Origin: Protonemura montana | Lineage: Eukaryota; Arthropoda; Insecta; Plecoptera; Nemouridae | Assembly: GCA_947568835.1 (NCBI GenBank) | Contig: CANOQG010000007.1 | Coordinates: forward strand, 620,001 to 684,000 | Direction of reading: 5' to 3' | DNA length: 64,000 nt | Part shown: in pieces, positions 62,335 through 64,000 of the stretch | How positions within the stretch are numbered: position 1 is the stretch's first letter | How the letters are laid out: every line of letters starts with the position of its first letter | Made by a program: the position numbers and the translations under genes | The notes under the pieces: generated by a model | What the model was told of the DNA's origin: nothing | Databases searched by the model: none | What the model saw: the letters and a program-made list of their open reading frames with translations, nothing else

Positions 62335-64000
62335 TCCTGCTCTATGTCCTGTCTTATGTCCTGCCCCATGTCCTGCCCCATGTCCTGTCCCATGTCATGT
62401 CCCATGTCCAGCTCCATGTCCTGCCCCATGTCCTGCCCCATGGCCTGCCCTATGTCCTGCCCCATGTCCTGCCCCATGTCCTGCCCCATGTCCTGCCCCA
62501 TGTCCTGCCCCATGTCCTGCCCCATGTCCCATGTCCTGCCCCATGTCCTGCCCCATGTCCTGCCCCATGTCCTGCCCCATGTCCTGCCCCATGTCTTGCC
62601 CCATGTCCCATGTCCTGCCCCATGTCCTGCCCCATGTCCTACCCCATGTCCTGCCCTATGTCCTGTCTTATATCCTGCCCCATGTCCTGCCCCATGTCCT
62701 GCTCCATGTCCTTCCCCTGTCCTGCCCTATGTCCCATGTCCTGCCCCATGTCCTGCCTCATGTCCTGCCCCATGTCCTGCCCTATGTCCTGTCCCATGTC
62801 CTGCCCCATTTCCTGCCCCATCTCCTGCTCCATGTCCTGCCCCATGTCCTGCCCCATGTCCCATGTCCTGCCCCATGTCCTGCCCCATGTCCTGTCCCAT
62901 GTCCTGCCTCATGTCCTGCCCCATGTCCTGCCCCATGTCCTGCCCCATGTCCTGCCCCATGTCCTGTCCCATGTCCTGCCCCATGTCATGCCCCATGTCC
63001 TGCCCCATGTCCTGCTTCAAGTCCTGCCTCATGTCCTGCCCCATGTCCTGCCCCATGTCCTGCCCCATGTCCTGCCCCATGTCCTGCCGTATGTCCTGCA
63101 CCATGTTCTGCCCCATGTCCTGCCCTATGTCCTGTCCCATGTCCTGTCCCATGTCATGTCCCATGTCCTGCTCCATGTCCTGCCCCATGTCCTGCCCCAT
63201 GTCCCATGTCCTGCCCCATGTCCTGCCCCATGTCCTGCCCCATGTCCTGCTCCATGTCCTCCCCCTGTCCTGCCTCATGTCCCATGTCCTTCCCCATGTC
63301 CTGCCCCATGTCCTGCCCCATGTCCTGCCCCATGTCCTGTCCCATGTCCTGCCCCATGTTTTGCCCCATGTCCTGCCCCATGTCCTGCAATATTTCCTGT
63401 CCCATGTCCTGCCCCATGTCCTGCCCCATGTCCTGTCTCATGTCCTGCCTCATGTCCTACCCCATGTCCTGCCCTATGTCCTGCCCCATGTCCTGCCCCA
63501 TGTCCTGCCCCATGTCCTGCCCCATGTCCTGCCCCATGTCCTGCCCCATGTCCTGCCCCATGGCCCATGTCCTGCCCCATGTCCTGCCCCTTGTCCTGTC
63601 CCATTTCCTGCCCCATGTCCTGCCCCATGTCCTGCCCCATGTCCTGCCCCATGTCCTGCCCCATGTCCTGCCCCATGTCCTGCCCCATGTCTTGCCCCAT
63701 GTCCCGTGTCCTGCCCCATGTCCTGCCCCATGTCCTGCCCCATGTCCTGCCCTATGTCCTGTCTTATGTCCTGCCCCATGTCCTGCCCCATGTCCTGTCC
63801 CATGTCATGTCCCATGTCCTGCTCCATGTCCTGCCCCATGTCCTGCCCCATGGCCTGCCCTATGTCCTGCCCCATGTCCTGCCCCATGTCCTGCCCCATG
63901 TCCTGCCCCATGTCCTGCCCCATGTCCTGCCCCATGTCCCATGTCCTGCCCCATGTCCTGCCCCATGTTCTGCCCCATGTCCTGCCCCATGTCCTGCCCC
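62335..64000 (+). repeat. 4,266-bp tandem duplication in block C, second copy (partial)
   Basis: The join lies in a run of consensus units at about 62305-62335. The upstream side ends with CATCTCCTGCTCC and two consensus units, where a 7-bp unit is normally expected, and the sequence then enters TGCTCTATG. The copy is truncated by the window end. It already has a private change, CTTATATCC near 62668. Confidence 0.86.

Larger units (their letters stand above)
1..64000 (+). repeat. 12-bp satellite / giant minisatellite array filling the window
   Basis: The unit CATGTCCTGCCC is repeated head to tail across every line of the window, always in the same orientation, with no interrupting unique sequence. 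Composition of the unit is 6 C, 2 G, 3 T and 1 A, so about 67% GC, with no CpG. Most units are identical to the consensus. Common one-base variants are CATGTCCTGTCC, CATGTCCTGCTC, CATGTCCTGCCT and TATGTCCTGCCC. Two length variants recur: a 7-bp unit, seen as CCCCATGTCCCATGTCC (a 5-bp loss), and an 11-bp unit, seen as TCCTCCCCCTGTCC or TCCTTCCCCTGTCC (loss of the A). Long tandem arrays like this are non-coding satellite DNA in eukaryotic nuclear genomes. The placement (subtelomeric, pericentromeric or other) cannot be seen because no flank is present. No stretch longer than a few bases lies outside the repeat, so there is no gene-bearing interval to describe. Confidence 0.99.
55667..64000 (+). 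repeat. Large block C (partial, cut by the window edge)
   Basis: The block begins with the third CCATAACCTG marker. It matches A at offset 22,121 bp, then 22,073 bp after about 57.2 kb, then 22,042 bp after about 61.3 kb, where 31 bp including a 7-bp unit are missing. Unlike B, it keeps the 694-bp interval. Past about 62.32 kb it begins a second pass through its own sequence. Confidence 0.86.

Noticed and set aside
1..64000. A CRISPR array
   Set aside because: There are no repeat-spacer alternations with unique spacers; the 12-bp unit is contiguous and the variants are point changes inherited in modules.
1..64000. Telomeric or common subtelomeric simple repeat
   Set aside because: The unit is not a TTAGGG-type repeat and no such hexamer run is seen. 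A subtelomeric position remains possible but cannot be shown without flanks.
1..64000. p53-like response elements, because each unit contains CATGTCC
   Set aside because: Only one half of the RRRCWWGYYY palindrome is matched; the bases before CATG are C, not purines, in nearly all units.
1..64000. A leucine-, cysteine- or glycine-rich structural protein gene (silk, keratin-associated or antifreeze type)
   Set aside because: Such genes keep one frame and show codon-position bias in their variants. Here substitutions fall without regard to any frame and length variants break all frames.

Overview
The whole 64 kb window is one uninterrupted tandem repeat. The unit is 12 bp, CATGTCCTGCCC on the + strand. 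It recurs head to tail in a single orientation, roughly 5,300-5,450 times, from the first base to the last. I found no unique sequence, transposon, RNA gene, promoter, CRISPR array or credible protein gene. Both ends of the window lie inside the array, so nothing here anchors it to a chromosome position or a species. An array of this size with layered higher-order repeats is typical of satellite or giant minisatellite DNA in a eukaryotic nuclear genome. I cannot name the organism.

The main annotation trap is that the consensus unit has no stop codon in any of the six frames. Its length is a multiple of three and it carries an ATG. It therefore reads as (MSCP)n, (CPAP)n or (VLPH)n forward and (GQDM)n, (GAGH)n or (GRTW)n reverse. 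Apparent open frames of up to 9,832 codons (4264-33762) result. They switch peptide register wherever a 7-bp or 11-bp variant unit occurs, they overlap open frames on the other strand, and they end only at private point mutations. I do not annotate them as genes.

The information content lies in the order of variant units, which reveals nested duplications. In 1-16.2 kb, a module family of about 3.3-3.6 kb recurs: offset 3,552 bp between the start and 3.55 kb, a 926-bp duplication near 1.9-3.4 kb, a 1,575-bp duplication near 7.7-10.8 kb, and a 3.33-3.36 kb period from 9.6 to 16.2 kb. In 16.9-31.4 kb, a 6,848/6,829-bp offset repeat contains a sharp 1,676-bp tandem duplication in its first copy, followed by a 2.83-kb offset copy. 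From 33.5 kb onward three large blocks, A (33,546-41,970), B (41,971-55,666) and C (55,667 to the edge), repeat the 13.7-20.7 kb region at an offset of about 20.1-20.4 kb. Block B contains a further 6,014-bp tandem duplication (B1/B2). Block C contains a 4,266-bp one, cut by the window edge.

Private variants let the duplications be ordered. B1 and B2 share a 694-bp deletion and a substitution absent from A and C, so the B1/B2 duplication is later than the split from A and C. Base composition is also distinctive. The consensus is about 67% GC yet has no CpG. It is strongly strand-asymmetric (6 C, 2 G, 3 T, 1 A), which makes the complementary strand G-rich with regularly spaced GGGG runs.
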